Positions 1-7,810 of a stretch of 15,120 nucleotides of DNA are shown one piece after another. Each line of letters begins with the position of its first letter. Positions within the stretch are counted from its first letter, which is position 1. Made by a program: the position numbers and the translations under genes. Under the pieces are notes generated by a model, which saw nothing but the letters and a program-made list of their open reading frames with translations, ran no database searches and was not told the DNA's origin. This DNA is from UMGS1387 sp045540015 (GTDB lineage: Bacteria; Bacillota; Clostridia; Oscillospirales; CAG-382). Location: the NCBI GenBank assembly GCA_045540015.1, contig JAZQGP010000023.1, positions 1-15,120 of the forward strand, read 5' to 3'.

Positions 1-442
1 ACAAAATGTATTTTAATACTGTAATCGCTGTGTTTTTTACATGAACCTTTATATTTTCACTTTCAAGTTCTTCTATTGAAAACCACCGTAATTCCTTGCT
101 CTCACTTATCATCGGATAAAACTCCGTTTGCGTTGTTTTACCAATGTATATGAAGTCAAGAAATTGCTCCTCAACATCACCTTCGTGATAAAGGCAAAAT
201 GGAGCAGGTAATCTGTCCACACGACCAATATTAAAATGTGGTACATTTTCAGTCTCCAACAATGTAATATCTAACCCGGTTTCTTCCTTGGTTTCACGTA
301 TTGCTGCCTCGTGCGGAAGTTCATCGGGTTCTAAATGTCCGCCCACAGGAAACCAAGTATCATACTTTTTATGTTTATGCAACAACACTTTTCCGTCGTT
401 AACGATGTATACTGTTGCTGTTATTGATTTGTTATATAACAT
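1..442 (-). CDS. NUDIX hydrolase, partial (3' end beyond window)
   Basis: This is a NUDIX-family hydrolase, a family that cleaves nucleoside diphosphates linked to another moiety. It starts at the ATG on the minus strand (442-440) and is still open at base 1, so the C-terminus is missing. A near-canonical Nudix box begins about 40 residues in: GGHLEPDE, then seven residues, then RETKEETGL. All metal-binding acidic positions are present; the only deviation is Thr where a hydrophobic residue usually follows RE. A WFPVGG strand precedes the box, as usual in the family. The ribosome site AAAGGA lies about 8 nt upstream, inside the end of the preceding helix-turn-helix gene, so the two are probably co-transcribed. 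The substrate cannot be told from sequence; housecleaning of damaged nucleotides or ADP-ribose-type substrates are both possible. Confidence 0.88.
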   Translation of the reverse strand, partial: MLYNKSITATVYIVNDGKVLLHKHKKYDTWFPVGGHLEPDELPHEAAIRETKEETGLDITLLETENVPHFNIGRVDRLPAPFCLYHEGDVEEQFLDFIYIGKTTQTEFYPMISESKELRWFSIEELESENIKVHVKNTAITVLKYIL

Positions 443-446
443 CTTA

Positions 447-635
447 TCATTCCTTTGATGCCGAATCTTTATTCTTTATCCAAGCATCAATTTCGCTGAT
501 TTTAAATTTCCAAAGACGACCAACACGGTGGCATGGGATTTTGCCGTCAGTTATCCATCTTTGAAGGGTATCCTTGTTTATCCCTATGTACTGTGAGATT
601 TCCTTGCTTGAAACCCATCTTTCTAATTCAGCCAT
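447..635 (-). CDS. Excisionase/MerR-type helix-turn-helix DNA-binding protein
   Basis: This is a 62-residue protein that is almost entirely one winged helix-turn-helix of the HTH_17/excisionase (Xis, AlpA, BldC-like) class. The visible pattern is W-V-S-S-K-E-I-S-Q-Y-I-G at residues 7-18, then the recognition-helix stretch KDTLQRWI, then GKIPCHRVGRLWKF and a C-terminal helix SEIDAWI. The wing sequence ending in GRLWKF is typical of this family. A ribosome site GAAAGGTGG sits 7-8 nt before the ATG. The gene ends 4 nt before the NUDIX start. Such small proteins either serve as recombination directionality factors of integrated elements or as stand-alone regulators. A tRNA 3' fragment lies about 800 bp away, which fits the first, but no integrase is visible in this window. 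Confidence 0.85.
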   Translation of the reverse strand: MAELERWVSSKEISQYIGINKDTLQRWITDGKIPCHRVGRLWKFKISEIDAWIKNKDSASKE

Positions 636-664
636 AATTATCCACCTTTCAGAGAGATAAAATA

Positions 665-693
665 ATTATATCATATTTTTATTCGTTTGTATA
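665..693 (-). promoter_or_regulatory. Putative sigma-A promoter for the HTH-NUDIX pair
   Basis: On the minus strand a perfect -10 TATAAT (670-665) is preceded, with a 17-bp spacer, by TATACA (693-688), which matches the -35 consensus at four of six positions. It lies about 30 bp upstream of the helix-turn-helix start codon. This is a sequence match only. Confidence 0.5.
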
Positions 694-1081
694 TAGTAAA
701 ATAGACTTTTATATGCTTTCATATGTATATTTTTTAAGTCGTATTTATTATGGCTTTATTTTTTTGCGAAAATCTCCTCAAAAAAGTTTTATTTTTATGA
801 ATATTTTTGAAAGTACCCTCACAAACCATCATCTAATTCTCCGCAAGTGAGAGGAATAATTTTTTCCAAAAATGGGGACTTTTCCTCCGTAAAGTAAAAG
901 ATGAAAAATTGTGAATATTTTTTCCAAATGCAAATTTCGTTTCCAGTGGATAGTGGAGATGAAAATTTTAAAGTTTTTCACCCCCTCAATTGGGGATGTT
1001 ATGTTATCCACCCCAAAAATTTAAGTGTTAAAGATGGTATATACTCCTTTAGGTGTAGTTTGTCAAGTTTTTAAAAAAGCA
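694..1081. other. AT-rich intergenic stretch, no gene recognised
   Basis: I see no convincing gene on either strand. The stretch is very AT-rich, with scattered short G/C blocks, including a small palindrome CCCC-TCAATT-GGGG near 982-995. The one reading frame of notable size (829-1011, minus) has no family signature and no good ribosome site. It may be the non-coding end of an integrated element, given the tRNA fragment further right. Confidence 0.5.
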
Positions 1082-1122
1082 AATTAGTCAAGTATAAATG
1101 AGTAATTTATACTTGACTAATT
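1082..1122. repeat. 18-bp perfect inverted repeat, possible terminator on the minus strand
   Basis: The arms 1082-1099 and 1105-1122 are perfectly complementary over 18 bp around a 5-nt loop, GAGTA. Read on the minus strand the hairpin is followed by TTTGCTTTTTTAA, so it could end leftward transcripts. No leftward gene immediately to its right is visible, so a terminator role is uncertain. It may instead be a protein-binding palindrome. Confidence 0.7.
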
Positions 1123-1314
1123 AAAAAATATTATTTAAGCGTAAAATGCTTTACAAAACATCAATCCATTTGCTTTCCTTAAATCTAATCAATAGGCGCA
1201 CTTAAAAACAAATTTATGCAGTTAATTTTATCTAACATTTTTCTAGCACTTTTCTAGCGAAAACCCAAAAAATGCATCAAAAAGTGGCAATACGAAAACT
1301 TCGAGAAAAGCAAA

Positions 1315-1350
1315 GGCTTTGAAGGTTTTTAACCCCTCAAAGCCCTTATT
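1315..1350. terminator. Possible bidirectional terminator hairpin
   Basis: GGCTTTGA (1315-1322) pairs with TCAAAGCC (1337-1344), with two more GC pairs inside after one mismatch. The plus-strand 3' flank is CTTATTTTAT and the minus-strand flank is TTTGCTTTTC, so both sides are T-rich. No gene ends directly at it, so its owner is unknown. Confidence 0.4.
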
Positions 1351-1425
1351 TTATGCGGTTTTTATCGCTTTTTAAGTTCCTTTAACTTCCGCTAATTTAC
1401 TCTATCTAAAAAGACTGTCTAGGAG

Positions 1426-1484
1426 CTCGAAATCAGTTTGCCGGTAATTCCGTCACGTGGATTCGAATCCCACCTTCTCCGCCA
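1426..1484 (+). pseudogene. 3' half of a tRNA-Ser (CGA) gene; probable attachment-site remnant
   Basis: The sequence reads as a tRNA from the anticodon loop onward. It has loop CTCGAAA (anticodon CGA, 1428-1430), 3' anticodon stem TCAGT, a long variable arm with CGG-TAATT-CCG, T-arm GTGGA-TTCGAAT-CCCAC, acceptor strand CTTCTCC, discriminator G and an encoded CCA at 1482-1484. The long variable arm plus G73 point to serine rather than leucine. There is no D-arm and no matching 5' anticodon strand (AGGAG is found where about ACTGA is needed), so it is not a working tRNA. The last T-stem pair is A-C, a sign of decay. Tyrosine integrases commonly duplicate exactly this kind of tRNA 3' portion. 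In the usual geometry the element would lie to the left and the original chromosome to the right. Confidence 0.75.
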
Positions 1485-1502
1485 TACACGAGAAAAAAGT
1501 GC

Positions 1503-1577
1503 CATTTTATAGCATTTTATAGCGTTTTCTTGCATTTTATTGTGACAGCTGTAACCGTTTTATTGTGTTTTATTGTG
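1503..1577 (+). repeat. Phased short direct repeats
   Basis: The tandem CATTTTATAG occurs twice back to back (1503-1522). TTTTATTGTG occurs three times exactly (1535-1544, 1558-1567, 1568-1577). The shared TTTTAT cores start at 1505, 1515, 1535, 1558 and 1568, that is at spacings of 10, 20, 23 and 10 bp, close to whole helical turns. Such arrays often bind integrases, accessory recombination proteins or regulators; which of these applies is not known here. Confidence 0.65.
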
Positions 1578-1678
1578 ACCCAAGACGTGACTCTCATTTA
1601 CAACTTCATAAATAGTATAATAGCTCCCGTTATAATGAAGTTTAATCGTTTTATATAAAAACATTCTCGTTTTGTACA

Positions 1679-1707
1679 TTGAAACATATAAAAATCCGTG
1701 CTATAAT
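1679..1707 (+). promoter_or_regulatory. Sigma-A promoter of the B12 operon
   Basis: TTGAAA (1679-1684) is followed by a 17-bp spacer and a perfect TATAAT (1702-1707). Expected transcription start is near 1714, about 17 nt before the first riboswitch helix. Its strength and placement make it the likely promoter for the whole five-gene operon. Confidence 0.8.
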
Positions 1708-1730
1708 ACCCATATAATTTAATATCCACA

Positions 1731-1913
1731 CAAAGTGTCGTCCGTACCGCAGAGAAAAAGGTACGGTCGGTGAAAAGGGAACGCGGTGAGAATCCGCGAC
1801 GATACCAGTCGCTGTATGCATTCAAGAAATAAACAACGGCGAAAGCCGGTCATTGGGAAACTGAGAAGGCTTGTTTATTTCGCTTGAGAATGTAAGTCAG
1901 AAGACCTGCTTTG
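1731..1913 (+). ncRNA. Cobalamin (B12) riboswitch aptamer
   Basis: The closing helix P1 pairs CAAAG (1731-1735) with CTTTG (1909-1913). A P2-type hairpin pairs CCGTACC (1742-1748) with GGTACGG (1760-1766). The conserved core follows: GGGAACGCGGTGAGAATCCG, then GAAAGCCGG and GGGAAACTGAGAAGGC, and the B12 box GTCAGAAGACCTGC at 1896-1909. An AT-rich stem of ten pairs (AAATAAACAA with TTGTTTATTT) closes the GAAAGCCGG arm. The family binds adenosylcobalamin or related cobalamins and normally switches downstream genes off when B12 is plentiful. It sits between the promoter and the first gene, so it is expected to govern all five downstream genes. Confidence 0.96.
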
Positions 1914-2051
1914 ATGCTTTTTCCGTACGTGTTTTACATAGGAGAGAGTTTTCTGTTTAGCACTGAATTCCGCTTGGAACTATTCGGAATTCTCAGGGCT
2001 TTGTTTGTCATTGCCTTTTTGCCAAAACGGAATGTGGTGTACGGGAAAACT

Positions 2052-2087
2052 GCCGTAGTAACGATTGTTACTGCGGCTTTTCTTTTT
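2052..2087 (+). terminator. Riboswitch-controlled intrinsic terminator
   Basis: GCCGTAGTAAC (2052-2062) pairs with GTTACTGCGGC (2067-2077), eleven pairs including one wobble, closed by loop GATT and followed by TTTTCTTTTT. It lies downstream of the B12 aptamer and before the first gene, the standard position of a transcriptional expression platform. Upstream, 1918-1930 can pair with 2037-2049, enclosing a GAATTCCG/CGGAATTC hairpin (1965-1992), so the region between aptamer and terminator is highly structured. Confidence 0.85.
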
Positions 2088-2111
2088 GCCCGATTTTGGA
2101 GGTGATTGCCT

Positions 2112-2153
2112 ATGTCCCGGTATTGGCATAGAAAAAACAGTATTAAATTATAG
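2112..2153 (+). CDS. Possible 13-residue leader peptide before the B12 operon
   Basis: An ATG at 2112 opens a 13-codon frame (M-S-R-Y-W-H-R-K-N-S-I-K-L) ending with TAG at 2151-2153. It has the best ribosome site in the leader, GGAGGTGATT from 2098, spaced about 7 nt from the ATG. Its stop codon touches the AAAAAGGA ribosome site of the large surface-protein gene, which starts 17 nt later. That arrangement suggests translational coupling or a standby ribosome site beyond the terminator. The start codon can also be drawn into a small hairpin (CTATG 2110-2114 with CATAG 2127-2131). The peptide resembles nothing I know; it may be only a ribosome-loading site. Confidence 0.35.
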   Translation: MSRYWHRKNSIKL

Positions 2154-2170
2154 AAAAAGGAATGTTAAAA

Positions 2171-5100
2171 ATGCACACTAAAAAAATATTTTCATTACTG
2201 TTGTGTATAGCAATGATTTTCTGCATACTGCCTTTTGCAGTTAGTGCAGAATTGCCCATAAACGGAAATAAAATTGATATTGACGACAAAGCTGTCGATC
2301 CCTATACATTGCAGAATCTTGAAGTATATCTTCAAGGCTCTTATGCACCTGTATCCATAGTATCAGCAGAACAAAACGATACAACAATAGATATTGTTCT
2401 GTCACAAGATACAGATATGTCAGCAAAGCTTCAGGCAGGCTTTTCGGGAAGCGGACAAGGTATGCTTCAGCACAGTGGAAACACCTGCACGCTTTCTGAC
2501 GGAAAAGGTCAGATGACGTATTCAATTCTTGTCAGAATGGGACCTCAGCCTGTGGCAAGTGTCAGTTACACTATTAACTTTACAATCGAAGGACCGTCAG
2601 AACCTGCGGTGAAATTTACCGAGAATCTTTCCGACACTGAGTTAAAGTATGTCAAAGGAAAACCTGCTTCACCCTTGTCGGTTTCGGCAGAATATGCGGG
2701 AGATGAAACAGAAAGCAATATCACATATCAGTGGTACAAAAGTGCTGAAAAAAGTACAGACAACGGCGAAGTTATCGAAGGTGCTGACAGAGGCAGCTAC
2801 ACACCGCCAACAGATGAAATCGGCACGACCTATTACTATGTAATTGCAAGTTGTGAAGGCTTGTCAGCCACAAGTAAAATAGCAACCATAACGGTACAAG
2901 AGCCGTCGTTGAAGGTGCTTACAAATCTTGGTGATGCTGAAATCAAATACATTGTCGGAAAGCAGGCAAATGCTCTCACCTTTGATGCAGAGTACACAGG
3001 CGTTACCGATGATGAGGTTGAATACACGTGGTATAAAAGCACCGAGAAAAGTACCGAAAACGGAGAAGTAATCGACGGTGCAAACGACAATAGCTTTACT
3101 CCAAAAACCGAGAAAACAGGAACAGTATACTACTATGCGACAGCCTCCTGCGAAGGCATTACTGTCACAAGTAACATAGCAACCGTCACAGTAACGGAAA
3201 TACCTGTACTCCTTGTTTCCGATAACATTATTGATATAACCGACAGAACGGTATATTCATTCGGTAGCCGATACTACGCAAAGGCAACGAATATAAAAAC
3301 AGACGGTGCTGTTGTAGAAAAAGCCACCGAGGACGGTACTACTGTAAATATCCTGCTTGACGGTACTACAGATCCCTATGCTGAAATATCCGTAGAGTTC
3401 GGTACATCCCTTAACAGATGCACAATGAGCGGTCATACGGGAAAGGTAACTCTTGATAACGGACAAGCACAGCTTGTAATGACGCTTACAGGTACATATG
3501 CAGGCGCTCTTAAAGGCAGTGTGACATATACATTAAACTTTACTCTCGGCGAAGCTCCCGAAGTTGTTCCCGAAAGAATTGTAGAATCCGACAGTAAAGA
3601 AACCTACAACGGCGTAGAAGTAGATATTAACCTTGGTGATTATTTCCGACTTGCAAAATACTATTACCTTGTAAACGGTGAAGAAAAAACACCCATAGAG
3701 GGCAATTCCTATACATTCAAGACTGATGAAGGCGGAACATATACACATGTTTTTGCCGCGTCCAATGATACGGGTGCCTGTCCCGACCTTGTTACGGTAA
3801 CAGTAGAAGTAACCGAAATAAAAAGCGGGTTGTGGCTTGGTATTGAAACCTCAAACGGCAGTGTGAATTTCGTAAAGTTTTCTGATGTTGACGGGCAAGA
3901 TATTGAGGGACTTACGGCTTTACTCGAAGATAAGAATATCTCTGTTACTGTTCCGAGAAGCTATGACATAAACGGCAAAATTCTTGCAACCTTTGATCTT
4001 ACACAAAACGAGGGACTTCCGAAACTGTCAACCTCAAACTCCTTCAACAGCTCAAACGATACAAAGGTATATACTACCACCTTGTCACTTGGCAAGGGAA
4101 AAGCAACAATGTACCTTTATAATGCACCTCCCAAAGCCGTAAGCAACAACTACACAACCTATACTATAAGCTATGCTGTAAAAAATGAGATTCCGATACT
4201 TTCCGAAAGTCAGTCTGAACCCGTAATGGCTGAAATTGTTGCAGGTGAAAGCTTTACTCTTGACCTTTTACCAATATTTACGGATAGCGATGGCGACGAG
4301 CTTACCTACAGCGTAAAGATAAACGGAAACGATGCGGTAACTGCTGATAAGAACTTTAGCTTTGCTCCCACACTCGGCGGTACTTATGAGCTTGAATTTT
4401 TTGCAAGTGATTTTATTTCAACATCACAAGAATCGTATAAGGTAATACTTGCCGTAACAAACTCCGATGTCACCTACAATACGACAGTGCTTGTTCCTAA
4501 TGAAACAGAGCCGTCATTCTATATCACTTGCGGTCACACAGAAGACGGAACAGATTCACTCGGTGATGAGCTTTCCTTTGTAAAGGGCGACTCTGACGGC
4601 GGATATACTGCTTACTCGGTATCAGTTCCCGAAAACATTTCTGAAATATCCGTTCGTGATGAGGATTTCGGCGGTATGTCTTTCCCTGCATCGGCTGATA
4701 GCAAGATACAGCTTCAGAAGGTGCAGACAAAAATTCTTGATTTAGGAGACAGAGAAATTTCGGGTACAGTAAGCGTTTCATACGGCGGTCATACAGCAGT
4801 TGGCGTAAACGGTAACTTCCTTCTTATACCCGAAAATGAATATACATTTACTGCTGTTCCCGAAAACACCTCTGCCTTTAACAGTGCTTCGGAAAAGCTT
4901 ACATTGACACAAGACACAAGCACCGTTTGCATCAAGGTTTCCTATAAGAATCCCAAAACTGTAATTACAACGACAGGTGCAAAGGCTGCGCTTTTCAAAT
5001 ATGAGAATTACTATGTGCATACCGAGATAGAACCTCTTGCAACCGTAGATAAAGGCGACGGAACTTCCACCCACTATTTTACCGCAGACGGAAACCTCAG

Positions 5101-7810
5101 CTACCGTGTGTCAATGGACGGCAGAATCACAAAGGCAGGATATCTGCTTATGGGAAACTCCGTTAAGGTGCTTCATACAGAGGATGATGCAAAACCTTCA
5201 GACAGAGTTGATTACAGCACAGCAGGAACAAATGCTTCTGCCGTTGCAGACGACAGCCTGCTTCTTAATATTAACAGGGATAACCATTTGTCCTTGAAGG
5301 TTGGCGAAACTAAAACAGTAAAGGCATACAGAGCATGGGAAATAATCAATAATCATTTAAATCACATTATAATGCCCGACTTCCATTTTAATATAGTTTC
5401 GGGCGATGATGTTGTATCCATTTCTCCTTATGAAAACCAGCCTAAAACCAACGGAGGCGGTAACTGGTGCAAACTTACTGCAATCGGAAAAGGAACTGCC
5501 GTAATTGAAGTAACATACGATGCCATTGAAATATCGGGCGGTTCATATGACGGCTTTTACGGCGCGTCAGATGAGGCAAGAACAGGTCTGTTTGTTGTTA
5601 CTGTTGGCGAAAATACACCTAATGTCAACTTTGGAATAGACTGCAAAACAAGTGCAGGAAGCACTACCTACAGTAAAGAAAACGCAAAGCCCTTTGACAG
5701 CGAGCTTGATACACTTTACTTCTTCGGCGACAGCGGAGAATTAAAACTTTCTCCTTCATCCGAGGACGGAAGTATAACAGAAGTTGCTGTTTCTCACGAT
5801 AAAGGCGAAACCTATATTGCTGTCGATTCCACAGACGGAGTATATACTGCACCTATTGTTTCGGGTAACAATATTATTCGTGTTACAACCGATAACGGCA
5901 TGGCATACAAAATTGTCCGCGGTGATAAGATAGAGCTTTTTGTAAAGAATATCACCCATCCCGGAAAACCGTTATCTGCAGGAGATAAAATCAGCATAAA
6001 ACTTATCGGCGTTCATACTCCCATACCCAAGATTTCGGGAACGTATAATCCCGGCTACAGCGGAAACACCGACGGCGACAGCAAGGTACATATCAGATAT
6101 ACTTTTGAAGAACAGGAGCTTAAAAGCCGTGGTGTGCAGTATGACTTTTCACTTAACGGTACAGAGTTTGAATTCACAATTCCCGAAAGTGCAGAAGAAA
6201 CTGAATTTATAATAACCGACGGCTACATCGGCGTTGGTGTAATAGGTGTTGAAGGCTTTTCCGATGACGGCGACAGCCATAGAAACATTCCCGATGCCGG
6301 TTGCGGTACGAGAGATGACAAAACCACCTTCACAACCAGGAGCATTCTTCCCGATATCATAGTGAAAATCGGCACTCTTCCAAGCGGAAACACCTCACCC
6401 TTTATCCGTGAAAATGCACCGAGGACAGCATCTCTTACCCTCGGAAAGACCTATGCTCTCAGTATGTCAAAGGTCTTTTCCGACCGCGACGGCGACAGTC
6501 TTACATATACAGCAAAAGTCGGTGACGGAGATGAAAAAGACGTCGAAGACGGGTATTTCACATTCACTCCCGAAGATGTGGGTGAGTATATAATCACATT
6601 TATTGCAAATGACGGATTTTCTGAAAGTGATATCCATACCCTTTCTTTGAGTGTCAAACAAAAGTCAGGGGAAGGATCAGGTTCTTCCACACCCGAATGG
6701 GATATTCACGACGATGAAATTGACGGATATGTATATATAAGCTTTACAGATAAAGGAAAGAGAGTTAAAGACGAAACAAACGTAACATATCCCAAGGCAC
6801 TCGGCACAATTATTTCATCAAAGAGAGTGCCGTTCACAAAAGGAGACACCGTTGCAGATGTAACACTTCGTCTGCTCGACTGTCTTGGTTACACATATCA
6901 GCACACAGGCACAACCAAGAACGGCTTTTATCTTGCCTCTATCGGCGGTTTCACCCACAAAGGCATTGATTACGACTCCTTCGGCGAATTTGATGCAGGA
7001 GCAGGCTCCGGCTGGATGATAACCCTGAATGAAGACTTTATCAAATACGGTGCATCGGATTTTGAAGTTGAAAACGGCGATGTTATCAAGTGGCAGTATA
7101 CCTGTCAGCTTGGCGAAGATATTGGTGATTCTTACTATCAAGGCTCATCATCAAGCGGTAATGACAAATCAGATGATGAAAATACCGAAGAAAACGAAGA
7201 ATCCAAAGAGACGACAGAGGAAAAGACAGAAGAATCTGAAAGAAACGAATTTTCTGAGACCACATTCTACGATGTTAAATCAGACGACTGGTATTATGAA
7301 GCCGTAAAGTACGGGTACGAAAACGGTCTTATGCAGGGTACTGAAAACGGCTTTGAACCTGATGGAAAAATGACAAGAGCAATGCTTGTTACGGTTCTCT
7401 ACAGGCTTGAAAAAGCGGAATTAACAGACGGCGAAAATCCGTTTACTGACGTCGAAGACGGAACATGGTACACTAATGCCGTAATATGGGCAAAGGAAAC
7501 AAGAATTGTTACGGGTGTTACAGAAACAAAGTTTGCACCGAATGATAACATTAACCGTGAGCAAACTGTGACAATTCTTTACCGTTACGCAAAGTGTAAG
7601 GGATATATTGTCAAAGCTGTGGCAGACCTTTCCGAGTTTTCAGATTCGGACAGAATCAGCACTTTTGCCATTGATGCATTCAAATGGGCTATTGAAAGCG
7701 GTATTATAAACGGAACAAGTGAAAACACGCTTTCTCCTAAAGACGGTGCAACAAGAGCACAGCTTGCGGCAATTCTTATGAGGTTTAGTGTAAAGGAGCA
7801 GGCTCAATGA
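2171..7810 (+). CDS. Giant secreted SLH-anchored surface protein with transcobalamin-like (DUF4430) domain
   Basis: This is an about 1,879-residue exported protein. I start it at 2171 because the AAGGA site (2157-2161) is 9 nt from that ATG but abuts the alternative in-frame ATG at 2162. The signal peptide is residues 1-26, cleaved after A-V-S-A. Order of modules: a repeat unit (~35-139), two tandem Ig-like repeats with shared WYKS/EKST and ASCEG blocks (~148-242, ~246-342), a second copy of the first unit (~354-458), a possible third (~553-671), cadherin-like modules with FTDSDGDELTY (~703) and FSDRDGDSLTY (~1436), and a BIG2-like module (~1032-1145). A DUF4430 domain (~1553-1655) carries GSGWMI and W-Q-Y-T-C-Q-L-G-E-D-I-G. 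An acidic Glu/Ser/Thr linker (1658-1697) and three SLH repeats (~1698-1873) finish it. DUF4430 matches the beta domain of transcobalamin/intrinsic factor. With the riboswitch upstream, cell-wall B12 binding is the likely role; the long repeat region probably projects the domain. Confidence 0.9.
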   Translation: MHTKKIFSLLLCIAMIFCILPFAVSAELPINGNKIDIDDKAVDPYTLQNLEVYLQGSYAPVSIVSAEQNDTTIDIVLSQDTDMSAKLQAGFSGSGQGMLQHSGNTCTLSDGKGQMTYSILVRMGPQPVASVSYTINFTIEGPSEPAVKFTENLSDTELKYVKGKPASPLSVSAEYAGDETESNITYQWYKSAEKSTDNGEVIEGADRGSYTPPTDEIGTTYYYVIASCEGLSATSKIATITVQEPSLKVLTNLGDAEIKYIVGKQANALTFDAEYTGVTDDEVEYTWYKSTEKSTENGEVIDGANDNSFTPKTEKTGTVYYYATASCEGITVTSNIATVTVTEIPVLLVSDNIIDITDRTVYSFGSRYYAKATNIKTDGAVVEKATEDGTTVNILLDGTTDPYAEISVEFGTSLNRCTMSGHTGKVTLDNGQAQLVMTLTGTYAGALKGSVTYTLNFTLGEAPEVVPERIVESDSKETYNGVEVDINLGDYFRLAKYYYLVNGEEKTPIEGNSYTFKTDEGGTYTHVFAASNDTGACPDLVTVTVEVTEIKSGLWLGIETSNGSVNFVKFSDVDGQDIEGLTALLEDKNISVTVPRSYDINGKILATFDLTQNEGLPKLSTSNSFNSSNDTKVYTTTLSLGKGKATMYLYNAPPKAVSNNYTTYTISYAVKNEIPILSESQSEPVMAEIVAGESFTLDLLPIFTDSDGDELTYSVKINGNDAVTADKNFSFAPTLGGTYELEFFASDFISTSQESYKVILAVTNSDVTYNTTVLVPNETEPSFYITCGHTEDGTDSLGDELSFVKGDSDGGYTAYSVSVPENISEISVRDEDFGGMSFPASADSKIQLQKVQTKILDLGDREISGTVSVSYGGHTAVGVNGNFLLIPENEYTFTAVPENTSAFNSASEKLTLTQDTSTVCIKVSYKNPKTVITTTGAKAALFKYENYYVHTEIEPLATVDKGDGTSTHYFTADGNLSYRVSMDGRITKAGYLLMGNSVKVLHTEDDAKPSDRVDYSTAGTNASAVADDSLLLNINRDNHLSLKVGETKTVKAYRAWEIINNHLNHIIMPDFHFNIVSGDDVVSISPYENQPKTNGGGNWCKLTAIGKGTAVIEVTYDAIEISGGSYDGFYGASDEARTGLFVVTVGENTPNVNFGIDCKTSAGSTTYSKENAKPFDSELDTLYFFGDSGELKLSPSSEDGSITEVAVSHDKGETYIAVDSTDGVYTAPIVSGNNIIRVTTDNGMAYKIVRGDKIELFVKNITHPGKPLSAGDKISIKLIGVHTPIPKISGTYNPGYSGNTDGDSKVHIRYTFEEQELKSRGVQYDFSLNGTEFEFTIPESAEETEFIITDGYIGVGVIGVEGFSDDGDSHRNIPDAGCGTRDDKTTFTTRSILPDIIVKIGTLPSGNTSPFIRENAPRTASLTLGKTYALSMSKVFSDRDGDSLTYTAKVGDGDEKDVEDGYFTFTPEDVGEYIITFIANDGFSESDIHTLSLSVKQKSGEGSGSSTPEWDIHDDEIDGYVYISFTDKGKRVKDETNVTYPKALGTIISSKRVPFTKGDTVADVTLRLLDCLGYTYQHTGTTKNGFYLASIGGFTHKGIDYDSFGEFDAGAGSGWMITLNEDFIKYGASDFEVENGDVIKWQYTCQLGEDIGDSYYQGSSSSGNDKSDDENTEENEESKETTEEKTEESERNEFSETTFYDVKSDDWYYEAVKYGYENGLMQGTENGFEPDGKMTRAMLVTVLYRLEKAELTDGENPFTDVEDGTWYTNAVIWAKETRIVTGVTETKFAPNDNINREQTVTILYRYAKCKGYIVKAVADLSEFSDSDRISTFAIDAFKWAIESGIINGTSENTLSPKDGATRAQLAAILMRFSVKEQAQ

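Noticed and set aside
829..1011. 60-codon open frame on the minus strand
   Set aside because: No family signature, no good ribosome site, very AT-rich composition and repeated Lys/Ile/Phe content expected by chance.
1193..1206. Minus-strand TAAGTGCGCC, like the nic core of RSF1010/pIP501-type transfer origins
   Set aside because: Only ten bases match, the following bases differ, there is no adjacent inverted repeat and no relaxase gene is visible; a chance match is plausible.
1598..1825. 75-codon open frame on the minus strand
   Set aside because: It runs opposite to and across the promoter and the B12 riboswitch, whose conserved bases explain the sequence.
1911..2105. 64-codon open frame on the plus strand
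   Set aside because: It lies inside the riboswitch expression platform and terminator; no ribosome site and no recognisable protein.
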